From contig NZ_PPSK01000001.1 of assembly GCF_002903165.1 (NCBI RefSeq), positions 372,001-436,000 on the forward strand: 64,000 nt of DNA, given 5' to 3'. The notes under the pieces were generated by a model that saw nothing but the letters and a program-made list of their open reading frames with translations, ran no database searches and was not told where the DNA came from. This document shows positions 1-9,948 of this stretch, piece after piece (the first letter of the stretch is position 1; each line of letters starts with the position of its first letter). The translations under genes were made by a program, and so were the position numbers. Source of the stretch: Halopseudomonas oceani (GTDB lineage: Bacteria; Pseudomonadota; Gammaproteobacteria; Pseudomonadales; Pseudomonadaceae).

Positions 1-234
1 CAGGAGCAGGCCGAGCGCAGTGGCGAGCAGTTCAGCGCCGAGCAGGCCGACGCCCTGCGCCGGCCGATCCTCGATCAATACGAACGCCAGGGCCACCCCT
101 ACTATGCCAGCGCCCGCCTGTGGGATGACGGCGTGATCGACCCGGCGCAGACGAGGGATGTGCTGGGGTTGGCGATATCGGCGGCGTTGGGGGCGCCTAT
201 ACCGGCTAGCACGTTCGGTGTTTTCCGGATGTAG
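1..234 (+). CDS. liuB: Methylcrotonyl-CoA carboxylase carboxyltransferase subunit, C-terminal end (partial)
   Basis: This is the last 77 residues of a protein that enters from the left edge, so its start is not visible. The tail has the features of acyl-CoA carboxyltransferase beta subunits: the stretch GHPYYASARLWDDGVIDP followed by ARDVLGL-like residues, here QTRDVLGLAISAAL, which belongs to the CoA/biotin carboxyl-transfer domain. The enzyme carboxylates 3-methylcrotonyl-CoA in leucine breakdown together with the biotin subunit encoded at 1213-3150. The order liuB-liuC-liuD-liuE is the usual Pseudomonas arrangement, which strengthens the call. The 185 bases to the next start hold a repeat but no gene. 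Confidence 0.9.
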   Translation, partial: QEQAERSGEQFSAEQADALRRPILDQYERQGHPYYASARLWDDGVIDPAQTRDVLGLAISAALGAPIPASTFGVFRM

Positions 235-245
235 CGGCGCACATC

Positions 246-378
246 AGCGGCAAGCTGCAAGCTACAAGCAGCAAGCTGACCGAGTCCGCTTCTGGCTTTT
301 GCGCTTTAGAAAGCCCTGCGTTGGCTTGGGTTAGGAAACGAGCATTTGGGCTGCACGGACAGCTTGCCGCTTGCAGCT
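246..378. repeat. Interspersed AAGCT/CAAGC-rich repeat, copy A
   Basis: This non-coding stretch between liuB and liuC starts with AGCGGCAAGCTGCAAGCT and ends with AGCTTGCCGCTTGCAGCT, so its ends form an imperfect inverted repeat sharing AGCGGCAAGCTG. A second element with closely related ends lies at 36911-37021 in another intergenic space. Both also carry a CATTTGGG segment internally. I read it as a short interspersed repeat of the kind common in Pseudomonas intergenic regions. Its exact borders are uncertain. Confidence 0.5.
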
Positions 379-419
379 GCGCGAGCAAGAGCGCGCCAGC
401 CACCAATCGAGAAAACAAC

Positions 420-1220
420 ATGAATGCTTACGAAACAATAGAACTCGAATTCCGCGCAGACGGTGTGGCGACGCTCTGGCTTGCTCGCGCAAGCAAGAAC
501 AACGCCTTTAACGCCCAGATGATCCGCGAGCTGCTGGACGCCCTGGATGCGGTCGCGGCCAACCCGGCGGTGCGCTTTATGCTGCTGCGGGGGCGTGGCA
601 AGCACTTCTCTGCCGGTGCCGATCTGGCCTGGATGCGCGATTGCGCGGCGCTGGATTACAACGCCAATCTGGATGACGCCCGCGAGCTGGCCCAGCTGAT
701 GGCCTCGCTGGCGCAGCTCAAGGTGCCGACGCTGGCGGTGGTACAGGGCGCGGCCTTTGGTGGCGCGCTGGGGCTGATCAGCTGCTGCGATATGGCGATT
801 GGCGCGGACGACGCGCTGTTCAGCCTGTCGGAGGTGCGCATTGGTCTGCTGCCGGCGGTGATCAGTCCGTACGTTACCCAGGCCATCGGCGCTCGCGCCA
901 CCCGCCGCTACGCGCTGACCGCCGAACGCTTTGACGGGCTGCGGGCCTGCGAGCTGGGGCTGCTGGCCGAGTGTTATCCGGCGGCCGAACTGGAGGCGGC
1001 GCTCGATCAGTGGGTCGCCAACCTGCTGCTGAACGGCCCGCAGGCGATGATGGCCACCAAGGCGCTGTTGCAGGAGGTCGGGCTGGGCGCCATGAGCACG
1101 CCGCTGCGTCGCTACACCGAGGCAGCGATTGCCCGGGTGCGGAACAGCCCCGAAGGTCAGGAGGGCCTGTCGGCCTTCCTGGAAAAACGCCAACCCGACT
1201 GGTGCGCGAGCCATGATTGA
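420..1220 (+). CDS. liuC: Methylglutaconyl-CoA / isohexenylglutaconyl-CoA hydratase (crotonase family)
   Basis: This 266-residue enoyl-CoA hydratase/isomerase family enzyme hydrates the product of methylcrotonyl-CoA carboxylase to HMG-CoA in leucine catabolism. Crotonase landmarks are present: SAGADLAWM near residue 65 and GAAFGGALGL near 110 form the oxyanion-hole and CoA-binding loops, and SEVRIGLLPAVISPYV near 135 is typical. I chose the ATG at 420 because the protein then begins MNAYETIELEFR, as in family members; an in-frame extension back to 321 runs through the upstream repeat. Its end overlaps the start of liuD by 8 bases, which suggests translational coupling within the liu operon. 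Confidence 0.92.
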   Translation: MNAYETIELEFRADGVATLWLARASKNNAFNAQMIRELLDALDAVAANPAVRFMLLRGRGKHFSAGADLAWMRDCAALDYNANLDDARELAQLMASLAQLKVPTLAVVQGAAFGGALGLISCCDMAIGADDALFSLSEVRIGLLPAVISPYVTQAIGARATRRYALTAERFDGLRACELGLLAECYPAAELEAALDQWVANLLLNGPQAMMATKALLQEVGLGAMSTPLRRYTEAAIARVRNSPEGQEGLSAFLEKRQPDWCASHD

Positions 1221-3150
1221 TTCCCTGCTGATTGCCAACCGCGGCGAAATTGCCTGCCGCATCATGCGCACCGCGCGCGAGCTGGGTATCGCTACCGTGG
1301 CGGTGCACAGTGATACCGACCGCGACGCCCTGCACGTGCGCAGCGCCGATCAGGCGGTCAACCTCGGTGGCGCCCGCCCGAGTGACAGTTACCTCAAGGT
1401 CGAGGCGATCATCGCCGCGGCCAAAGCCGCCGGCGCCAATGCGATTCACCCGGGTTACGGCTTTCTCTCCGAGAACGCCGACTTTGCCCGCGCGGTGGCC
1501 GCCGCCGGGTTGATCTTTGTCGGCCCACCGGCCAGCGCGATTGACGCCATGGGCAGCAAGTCGGCGGCCAAGGCGCTGATGGAAACCGCCGGGGTGCCGC
1601 TGGTGCCCGGGTATCACGGCGCCGATCAGGCGCTGGAGACCTTCCGTGTCGAGGCCGCCAAGATTGGCTACCCGGTGCTGCTCAAGGCGGCGGCTGGCGG
1701 CGGCGGCAAGGGCATGAAGGTGGTCGAATCGGAAGCGGAGCTGAGCGAGGCGCTGTCCTCCGCCCAGCGTGAAGCGCAGGCGGCCTTTGGCGATGCGCGC
1801 ATGCTGGTCGAGAAATACGTGCTGCAGCCGCGCCACGTCGAGATTCAGGTGTTTGCCGATCAGCACGGCAACGCGGTGTATCTGGCCGAGCGCGATTGCT
1901 CGATCCAGCGCCGTCACCAGAAGGTGGTGGAAGAAGCCCCGGCACCGGGCCTGTCGCCCGAGCTGCGCCGCGCCATGGGCGAGGCGGCGGTCACCGCGGC
2001 GCGCGCCATTGGCTACGTGGGCGCCGGGACCGTGGAGTTTCTGCTCGACGCCCGTGGTGAGTTCTTCTTTATGGAGATGAACACCCGCCTGCAGGTCGAG
2101 CACCCGGTGACCGAACTGATCACCGGGCAGGATCTGGTCGCCTGGCAGCTGCGCGTGGCTCAAGGGCAACCGCTGCCGCTGAGCCAAGAGCAGATTGTGC
2201 TGCGCGGTCATGCGATTGAAGTGCGGCTCTACGCCGAAGACCCGGAACAGGATTTTCTGCCCGCCAGCGGCGAGCTGACGCTCTACCGCGAGCCGGCAGC
2301 GGGCGCTGGGCGGCGGGTCGACAGCGGGGTGGTCGAGGGTGACCGCATCTCGCCGTTCTATGACCCGATGCTGAGCAAGCTGATCGCCTGGGGCGAAGAC
2401 CGGGAAACCGCCCGCCGCCGCCTGCTGGCAATGCTTGCCGAGCAGCAGCTGGGCGGGCTGCACAGCAACCTCGCCTTCCTGCGTCGGGTGCTGGCGCATC
2501 CGGCCTTTGCCGCCGCCGAGCTGGATACCGGTTTTATCGCGCGTCACACCGACGTTCTGTTGCCTGCACCGGCCCCGCTGCCCGACGCCTTCTGGGCGCT
2601 AGCGGCCCGCGCCTGGTTGCTGACCCAGCCCGCGGCCAGGCGCGCTGATGACCCGCACAGCCCCTGGGCCAGCGCCTCCGGGTTGCGCCTCGGACTGGCC
2701 GGCGAGCAGCGCCTGCATCTGCGCTGTGGCGAGGCCGAGGCGCGTGCCCTGCCCGCTGCGGGCGTCAGCCTGCAGGGCGATCAGTTGCTGGTTGAGGGGC
2801 GTCGCCACGCCGTGCAGCGCCGCGGTCAGTGGCTGTTTGTCGAGTGGAACAGGCAGCTGCAACGGGTCACGCAGGTTGACCCGATCGGCGAGGTAGAGGC
2901 CCGGCAACACGGCCACGGCGGTTTGACAGCACCGATGAACGGCAGTGTGGTGCGGGTGCTGGTCGAGCCGGGTCAGCGGGTCGCGGCTGGCGAGTTGCTG
3001 GTGGTGGTCGAGGCAATGAAAATGGAGCACAGTATTCGCGCTGCCGAGGCCGGTGAGGTCACGGCCGTTCACTGCGCCGAAGGCGATCTGGTTGACGAAG
3101 GCCGGGTGCTGGTGGCGCTGCAACCGCTTGCTGAGGAGGCAACGGCATGA
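1213..3150 (+). CDS. liuD: Methylcrotonyl-CoA carboxylase, biotin-containing subunit
   Basis: This 645-residue subunit loads CO2 onto biotin and presents it to the LiuB carboxyltransferase. It starts MIDSLLIANRGEIACRI, the classic biotin carboxylase N-terminus. The ATP-grasp region carries the glycine loop AAAGGGGKGMKVV near residue 165, followed by FMEMNTRLQVEHPVTE near 285. A biotinyl domain closes the protein with VEAMKMEHSIRAAE, where the central lysine is the biotin attachment site. Length is normal for LiuD/MccA. The first ATG is 8 bases inside liuC. Acetyl-CoA carboxylase is shorter and lacks the fused biotinyl domain, so the operon context and fusion favour methylcrotonyl-CoA. Confidence 0.95.
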   Translation: MIDSLLIANRGEIACRIMRTARELGIATVAVHSDTDRDALHVRSADQAVNLGGARPSDSYLKVEAIIAAAKAAGANAIHPGYGFLSENADFARAVAAAGLIFVGPPASAIDAMGSKSAAKALMETAGVPLVPGYHGADQALETFRVEAAKIGYPVLLKAAAGGGGKGMKVVESEAELSEALSSAQREAQAAFGDARMLVEKYVLQPRHVEIQVFADQHGNAVYLAERDCSIQRRHQKVVEEAPAPGLSPELRRAMGEAAVTAARAIGYVGAGTVEFLLDARGEFFFMEMNTRLQVEHPVTELITGQDLVAWQLRVAQGQPLPLSQEQIVLRGHAIEVRLYAEDPEQDFLPASGELTLYREPAAGAGRRVDSGVVEGDRISPFYDPMLSKLIAWGEDRETARRRLLAMLAEQQLGGLHSNLAFLRRVLAHPAFAAAELDTGFIARHTDVLLPAPAPLPDAFWALAARAWLLTQPAARRADDPHSPWASASGLRLGLAGEQRLHLRCGEAEARALPAAGVSLQGDQLLVEGRRHAVQRRGQWLFVEWNRQLQRVTQVDPIGEVEARQHGHGGLTAPMNGSVVRVLVEPGQRVAAGELLVVVEAMKMEHSIRAAEAGEVTAVHCAEGDLVDEGRVLVALQPLAEEATA

Positions 3151-4051
3151 GCATGCCGCAACAGGTGCGTCTGGTCGAAGTGGGCCCGCGCGATGGCCTG
3201 CAAAATGAAAAACAACCGATCAGCGTCGCCGATAAGGTACGTCTGGTCGATGACCTGAGCGCTGCCGGATTGAGTTATATCGAGGCCGGCAGCTTCGTCT
3301 CGCCCAAGTGGGTGCCGCAGATGGCCGGCTCTGCCGAGGTGTTTGCCGCGATTCAGCAACAGCCCGGCGTGACCTACGCTGCGCTGGCACCGAACCTCAA
3401 GGGCTTTGAAGGCGCGCTCGCCGCCGGGGTGAAGGAAGTGGCGGTGTTTGCCGCCGCCAGCGAGGGGTTCTCGCAAAAGAACATCAACTGCTCGATTGCC
3501 GAGAGCCTGCAGCGCTTTGAGCCGATCATGGCCGCGGCCAAGGAGCACGGCGTGCGGGTGCGTGGTTATATCTCCTGTGTGCTGGGTTGCCCGATTGACG
3601 GTGACGTAGCGCCGGAGCAGGTCGCCGCGATTGCCCGCGAGCTGCTCGATAGCGGCTGCTACGAGGTCTCGCTCGGCGACACCATTGGCGTCGGCACTGC
3701 CGGTGATACTCGGCGGTTGATCGAGGTAGTTGGCCGCGATATCGACCGCGGCCTGCTGGCCGGGCATTTTCACGATACCTACGGGCAGGCGCTGGCGAAC
3801 ATTCACGCCAGCCTGCTGGAAGGCGTGGCGGTATTCGACAGCTCGGTCGCCGGGCTGGGCGGTTGCCCCTACGCCAAGGGCGCGACCGGTAACGTCGCCA
3901 GCGAAGACGTGCTCTATCTGCTCAACGGGCTGGGTATCGAGACGGGTGTCGATATGGCGGCGCTGGTGCAGGCCGGTCAGCACATCTGCAACGTACTGGG
4001 CAAGGCCAACGGCTCGCGCGTGGCGCGGGCGTTGCTGGCGCGGGAGCAGGC

Positions 4052-4055
<4 letters not shown>
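3147..4055 (+). CDS. liuE: Hydroxymethylglutaryl-CoA lyase
   Basis: This 302-residue TIM-barrel lyase cleaves HMG-CoA to acetyl-CoA and acetoacetate, the last liu step. It opens with QVRLVEVGPRDGLQNE, the divalent-metal site region of the HMGL family. It carries the signature loop VAGLGGCPYAKGATGN near residue 235, which contains the catalytic cysteine, and the barrel strand EVSLGDTIGVGTAGD near 175. A strong GAGGAGG ribosome site precedes the ATG, which overlaps the liuD stop as ATGA. The acetoacetate it makes is the substrate of the acetoacetyl-CoA synthetase encoded immediately downstream. Confidence 0.95.
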
Positions 4056-6007
<1,952 letters not shown>

Positions 6008-6049
6008 TCGTCCCCGCGTTGCTTCAATTGTTGCTGCGGCTCTGCGGAA

Positions 6050-6069
6050 GGCCGGGTTTACACCCGGCC
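6050..6069. terminator. Hairpin downstream of the liu operon
   Basis: A perfect 8-base stem GGCCGGGT/ACCCGGCC with a 4-base loop lies 42 bases after the acetoacetyl-CoA synthetase stop. There is no clear T-run, so it may protect the mRNA end or act as a weak or factor-assisted terminator. Confidence 0.35.
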
Positions 6070-6124
6070 AGCGGCGGTGCGGCGAATGCTGCTGGTCGAG
6101 ATGTAACGCGACCTTCCTGAAAGC

Positions 6125-6145
6125 AAAAACCAACCCTGTGGGGTT
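6125..6145 (-). terminator. Probable intrinsic terminator of the aldo/keto reductase gene
   Basis: Read on the minus strand, the stem AACCC-CACA-GGGTT follows the stop codon at once and leads into GGTTTTTG. The short stem plus T-run fits a weak intrinsic terminator between two convergent genes. Confidence 0.4.
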
Positions 6146-6967
6146 TCAATCCCACTCGGGCGCAAAGTCCGGGTTGGCAATGCGTTCGCCCCGGTCCAAC
6201 TGGTGGATGAAGTTGAGGTCATCGGCGGTGAGTTGCACGCGGTTGGCCTCCAGGTTGCTCTCCAGGTGCAGGCGTTTGGTCGAGGACGGAATCACCGCAA
6301 TGCCCTGCCGCATCAGCCAGGCCATGACCACCTGTGGCGGGGTGGCGCCGTGCTCTTCGGCGATACGGTCGAGGGTCTCGTCCTGCATCACTTTGCCCAC
6401 GGCGAGCGGCATGTAGGCAGTCAGGTGCAGGTCTTCTTCGCGGGCGAACTCGACCAGTTTGCGATTTTGCAGGAAGGGGTGAATTTCAACCTGATTGGTG
6501 GCGATGTTGTCCGGCCCCACCAGCTCAAAGGCTTCGTTGAGCAGATCGATGGTGAAGTTGGAGACTCCGGTCAGCCGTGTCAGGCCCTGCTCGCGGGCGT
6601 TCATCAGCTCGCCCAGGTATTCCTGCATGGGCACCTTTCCGCCGGGCGATGGCCAGTGAATCAGGGTCAGATCCACCTGATCGAGTTGCAGCTTGTCGAG
6701 GCTTTCGCGCAGGCTGGGGATCAGCTTGTCCTGGGTGAAGTTGTCGGTCCAGATCTTGGTGGTGACAAACAGCTCGCTGCGGGGCACGCCACTGTCGGTG
6801 ATGGCGCGGCCCACGTCCTGCTCGTTGCCATAGATTTGTGCGGTGTCGATGTGTCGGTAGCCCAGCTCCAGCGCCGTGCTCACAGCCTGGTAGGCGTCAT
6901 TGCCCTTGAGCCGGAAGGTGCCCATACCGATGGGGGGAATCATGCTTTCCGAGGTGGACTTCATCAT
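6146..6967 (-). CDS. Aldo/keto reductase (DkgB-like)
   Basis: This 273-residue NADPH-dependent aldo/keto reductase is expected to reduce small aldehydes and ketones such as methylglyoxal or 2,5-diketogluconate-type substrates in the cytoplasm. The catalytic tetrad is intact: Asp41 and Tyr46 in HIDTAQIYGNE, Lys71 in VTTKIW, and His104 in LTLIHWPSP. The late IPSSTKRLHLESNL segment is the usual cofactor phosphate-binding region. A GGAGA ribosome site sits 6 bases before the first of two adjacent ATGs. The exact substrate cannot be told from sequence. A small membrane ORF overlaps its start upstream. Confidence 0.88.
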   Translation of the reverse strand: MMKSTSESMIPPIGMGTFRLKGNDAYQAVSTALELGYRHIDTAQIYGNEQDVGRAITDSGVPRSELFVTTKIWTDNFTQDKLIPSLRESLDKLQLDQVDLTLIHWPSPGGKVPMQEYLGELMNAREQGLTRLTGVSNFTIDLLNEAFELVGPDNIATNQVEIHPFLQNRKLVEFAREEDLHLTAYMPLAVGKVMQDETLDRIAEEHGATPPQVVMAWLMRQGIAVIPSSTKRLHLESNLEANRVQLTADDLNFIHQLDRGERIANPDFAPEWD

Positions 6968-7128
6968 GCGTTTTCTCCATACGGATGTTGTGGCCGGTGG
7001 CGCCTTGCTGATCCTGTCAGCCAGCTGAACCAGGTCAGTGCGGCAGCGACCGAAGCCGTCAGCGCGCCAATCCAGGTGGTAAGCAAGAGACCGGTGTTGG
7101 CTACAATAATTCCGCTGTATTTGGGCAC
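6964..7128 (-). CDS. Possible small single-span membrane protein overlapping the reductase start
   Basis: Reading in from a GTG at 7128, an open frame of 54 codons ends in a TGA that overlaps the reductase ATG as ATGA. The product would have one hydrophobic helix (about residues 7-38, containing GLLLTTWIGALTASVAAALT) and a basic His/Arg-rich tail (SARRHRPQHPYGENA). The tail contains the bases that also serve as the reductase ribosome site. No clear Shine-Dalgarno precedes the GTG and I recognise no family, so it may be chance or a gene remnant. The overlap and the amphipathic layout are the reasons to record it. Confidence 0.28.
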   Translation of the reverse strand: MPKYSGIIVANTGLLLTTWIGALTASVAAALTWFSWLTGSARRHRPQHPYGENA

Positions 7129-7297
7129 TGCCGGCAATGGCTGCGTTGGGGGGTGTTGCGCAGACAGCGGCCGAATTGACTGGTGCTCAGGAGCAAATCG
7201 CCTGGCCGATGGAATTTATCGCCACGCGAACGGGTCACTGAACAGGGAATTAAAACTCTGAGCCTCTCTGGCGGCTGGCTACAGCCAAGGATAAACG
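7129..7297. other. Intergenic stretch upstream of tspO
   Basis: With the weak ORF on its left, this stretch forms the 330 bases between the reductase and tspO. It should hold the tspO promoter. I see no convincing palindrome or RNA structure; an AAGGA ribosome site precedes the ATG at 7298. Confidence 0.4.
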
Positions 7298-7744
7298 ATG
7301 ACCTTTTTCATATTTCTGCTGGCCTGCGGCGCGGCTGCCACCACCGGCATCATCTTCAAGCCGGGGCAATGGTACGAGCGCTTGATCAAGCCCGACTTTA
7401 CGCCGCCCAACTGGGCGTTCCCGGTGGCCTGGACGCTGATCTATCTGCTGCTGGCCTGGGTCGGCTATCGTCTGTCCCTGATACCCGGCAGCCAGGTCTC
7501 GCTGGCGTTGTGGGCGGCGCAGATTGCTCTTAACACGCTCTGGACTCCGGTGTTTTTCGGCGCGCACCGTATTTTCAGCGCGATGGTCATCATTGTCGTG
7601 CTCTGGTTGGTGGTCGCGTTGATGGTGTTGATGGCGTTCAGACTCGACGTGATCAGCGGCCTGTTACTGCTGCCTTACCTAGGCTGGCTCAGCGTGGCGG
7701 CGGCGCTCAACTTCGCCATCCTGCGCAAGAACCGCAGGTTATGA
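7298..7744 (+). CDS. tspO: TspO/MBR family tryptophan-rich sensory protein
   Basis: This 148-residue integral membrane protein has five hydrophobic segments, as in the TspO/peripheral benzodiazepine receptor family. Members bind porphyrins and sterol-like ligands and modulate tetrapyrrole, redox or stress responses. Recognisable stretches are KPGQWYERLIKPDFTPPNW near residue 24, FPVAWTLIYLLLA near 44 and LWAAQIALNTLWTPVFFGAHR near 70, all with the expected tryptophans. The ATG follows AAGGATAAACG. Its stop overlaps the next gene's start as ATGA, so the hydrolase downstream is probably co-translated. Confidence 0.9.
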   Translation: MTFFIFLLACGAAATTGIIFKPGQWYERLIKPDFTPPNWAFPVAWTLIYLLLAWVGYRLSLIPGSQVSLALWAAQIALNTLWTPVFFGAHRIFSAMVIIVVLWLVVALMVLMAFRLDVISGLLLLPYLGWLSVAAALNFAILRKNRRL

Positions 7745-8733
7745 AATACCAACCTGCCTACCTGACACGCTGGTCGGTAAGTCAGCAGGAGCGTGAGCAG
7801 CTGGAGGCGTTCAATAGAAAACTGGCCTGGCTGCCGCGGGCAAAATTGTTTAATCGCAGGGTGTTGCGCCTTGCTCAGGGGCTGCTGCGCGTTGCTCAAT
7901 CTGGCGGCGAGCGACGGTTGCGCAAGCAAGGGCTCAGGGCTGAAACCCGGCGGGTTCAGATGGGCGACGTCACTGTGCCCGTGCGCATCATCCGGCCTGA
8001 AACCTCGGCCAAAGGTGTGGTGCTGGATATTCATGGCGGCGGCTGGGTTGTCGGCAACGCGCGGATGAATGACCGGTTCAACGGCGCCATGGTGAAAGCA
8101 TGCGGTGTGACGGTGGTGTCGGTTGACTACCGGCTTGCCGTCTCCGCGCCCATTGAGGCCCTGATTGAAGACTGTCTGTGCGCCGCTCGCTGGCTGTTGG
8201 ACGACGCTAACAGCGAGTTTGCCGGCCTGCCGGTAACCATCGTGGGTGAATCGGCCGGAGCCCATCTTGCGGTAGCGACGTTACTCGAGCTGAAGCGCTG
8301 GCCAGATCTGTTTGCACGGGTGAATGGGGCCCTGCTCTATTACGGTGTTTATGACCTGACAGGCACGCCGAGCGTACGCGCCGCGCCGTCGGAGACGCTG
8401 CTGCTGGATGGCCCTGGCATGGTCGACGCGATGCGCCAGCTGACGCCGGAGTTGACTGACGAGCAACGCCGCACACCACCGCTGTCCCCGTTGCATGGCG
8501 ACTTTACCGGCTTCCCACCTGCGCTGATGTTCGCCGGCGAGCTGGACCCGCTGCTGGACGATACCTGTCTGCTGGCGGAGCGCTGGAGTAGATCGGCCGA
8601 GGTCGAGTTTCAACTGCTGCCGTCATCGCCACACGGCGTTATTCATTTCCCTGTCGCGCTGGCCGGCGCGATTTTGGCCCATGCGCACCGCTGGATAGCG
8701 GCAAGCAACGACGCCTTTCCCCGACCTGAGTGA
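7741..8733 (+). CDS. Alpha/beta hydrolase, hormone-sensitive lipase (HSL) type
   Basis: This 330-residue serine hydrolase is likely an esterase for short acyl or hydrophobic esters. The oxyanion motif HGGGWVVG lies near residue 97, the nucleophile elbow GESAGAHLA near 163, the acid residue in AGELDPLLDD near 264 and the histidine in PHGVIHFP near 298, which together make a full triad. About 80 residues precede the HGGG motif, forming the cap region of HSL-type enzymes. It overlaps tspO by 4 bases. Whether it acts on a TspO ligand is unknown; the coupling is the only hint. Confidence 0.85.
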   Translation: MKYQPAYLTRWSVSQQEREQLEAFNRKLAWLPRAKLFNRRVLRLAQGLLRVAQSGGERRLRKQGLRAETRRVQMGDVTVPVRIIRPETSAKGVVLDIHGGGWVVGNARMNDRFNGAMVKACGVTVVSVDYRLAVSAPIEALIEDCLCAARWLLDDANSEFAGLPVTIVGESAGAHLAVATLLELKRWPDLFARVNGALLYYGVYDLTGTPSVRAAPSETLLLDGPGMVDAMRQLTPELTDEQRRTPPLSPLHGDFTGFPPALMFAGELDPLLDDTCLLAERWSRSAEVEFQLLPSSPHGVIHFPVALAGAILAHAHRWIAASNDAFPRPE

Positions 8734-8802
8734 CGCCTTGTGCCTGCCGCTCCCGCCCAGTGAACAGCCGCGGTTTGGCTTGTAGCTGGTGGCTGAGCGG
8801 CA

Positions 8803-9948
8803 CTAGCCGTCGACCGGCTCCGCTGTGTCGCGCCCAATCAGGCGACGCAGCTGATGCAACTGGGTCGGGTCGGGGCTGGCGAAGCCGGTCTCCAGTGCGG
8901 CAATTCGCATCAGGATGCGGTCCTTGCGCAGCCCGGTCTGGGGCAGCTGAAACAGTGAGCCGGTCAGCTCGCGGAGTAGAAACGGCAATTGTTGCTGGGC
9001 CTTGATCTGGTTGCCGAAGGGCGCAGCGTAGTCGCTGACCATCTGCCTGATGGTTTCGTCATCGGCCTGCTGGCCGTAGTTCAGATAGTGCTGAACGGCG
9101 CAGATGACCGCCATTTCGCCCAGGCGACAGAAGCTCAGTGCCGTGTCCATCGGGCCAGCCGCAATCGACTGGTGAGCGCTCAGTCGCTTCAGGGCCTGAG
9201 CGAGGGCTTCGCGCTCGGCCATGAAGCCGGCGGCCAGACGTTGCAGCAATGGATGCTCCAGCGCGATGCGGGCGCGCGAAAGCCGTTTGGCCAGATCGGC
9301 GCAGGTGTGGTTGCCAAGCCACTCGCAGGCTTCGGTCAGGCTGACGCAGGCACCTTCACGACCGCGTAGCAGGCCTTCGCGGTTGGCGCGATTGATGCTG
9401 ACCAGCGCCAGCAGCGGCTCGTTGCGGGCCAGTGTCAGGTAGTCTGCGTGGCTGGTCTGCTGCGGCAATGCGGCCGCCTCCTGCTGGCGCTCGGGGCTGG
9501 TCCAGGCCAGCCGGATCGGCTGCTTGAGGCGCGCCTGCAGAAAGCCATTCAGATCGCCGATATTGCCCGCTGCGGCGATTCCCTCCTGATCTCGCTGCAG
9601 CAGCCGGGCCAGCCGTTTGCGCAGGTCATCAAGCTTGAACGGCTTGGCGATCAGGTCGACGACGCCGGCGGCGCGTGCATCCAGCACCAGCTGCCGGTCT
9701 ATGCTGGCGGTGATCAGCACCCGCAGACTGCGCGGTGCGCGGCGCGCAACTTCGCGAGCTAGGTCCAGGCCGCTGCGGTCGCTCAGCTGCAGATCGGCTA
9801 TCAGCAGGTCAACACGGTCACTGCGCAGGTGGTTGATGGCGCTGACGGCCGTATCAAACAGACGGGTTTCGATGCCGCCCAGATCACGCAGAACAGAGCG
9901 CAGCAGTTCGGCAATCCAGGGGTCTTGCTCGACGATAATTGCTTTCAA
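8803..9948 (-). CDS. Response regulator with C-terminal HDOD domain
   Basis: This 381-residue protein ends the five-gene signalling operon. Residues 1-120 form a receiver domain with an acidic cluster at EQDPW, the phospho-acceptor aspartate in LLIADLQLSD near residue 56, and the conserved lysine in IAKPFKLDDL near 106. The remainder matches the helical HDOD output domain, which is related to HD phosphodiesterases but lacks the catalytic metal residues and usually works through protein contacts in nucleotide or stress signalling. The start is an unusual TTG overlapping the upstream stop as TTGA, with GAGG about 10 bases before it. It probably receives phosphate from the kinases upstream. Confidence 0.82.
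   Translation of the reverse strand: MKAIIVEQDPWIAELLRSVLRDLGGIETRLFDTAVSAINHLRSDRVDLLIADLQLSDRSGLDLAREVARRAPRSLRVLITASIDRQLVLDARAAGVVDLIAKPFKLDDLRKRLARLLQRDQEGIAAAGNIGDLNGFLQARLKQPIRLAWTSPERQQEAAALPQQTSHADYLTLARNEPLLALVSINRANREGLLRGREGACVSLTEACEWLGNHTCADLAKRLSRARIALEHPLLQRLAAGFMAEREALAQALKRLSAHQSIAAGPMDTALSFCRLGEMAVICAVQHYLNYGQQADDETIRQMVSDYAAPFGNQIKAQQQLPFLLRELTGSLFQLPQTGLRKDRILMRIAALETGFASPDPTQLHQLRRLIGRDTAEPVDG

Noticed and set aside
306-1271. Long minus-strand open frame opposite liuC and the start of liuD
   Set aside because: It is an antisense shadow of a GC-rich coding region, with Gln/Arg/His-rich composition and no recognisable domain; liuC and liuD on the plus strand are certain.
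874-2547. 557-codon minus-strand open frame opposite liuD
   Set aside because: Antisense of the biotin carboxylase; low-complexity shadow composition, no ribosome site or motif.
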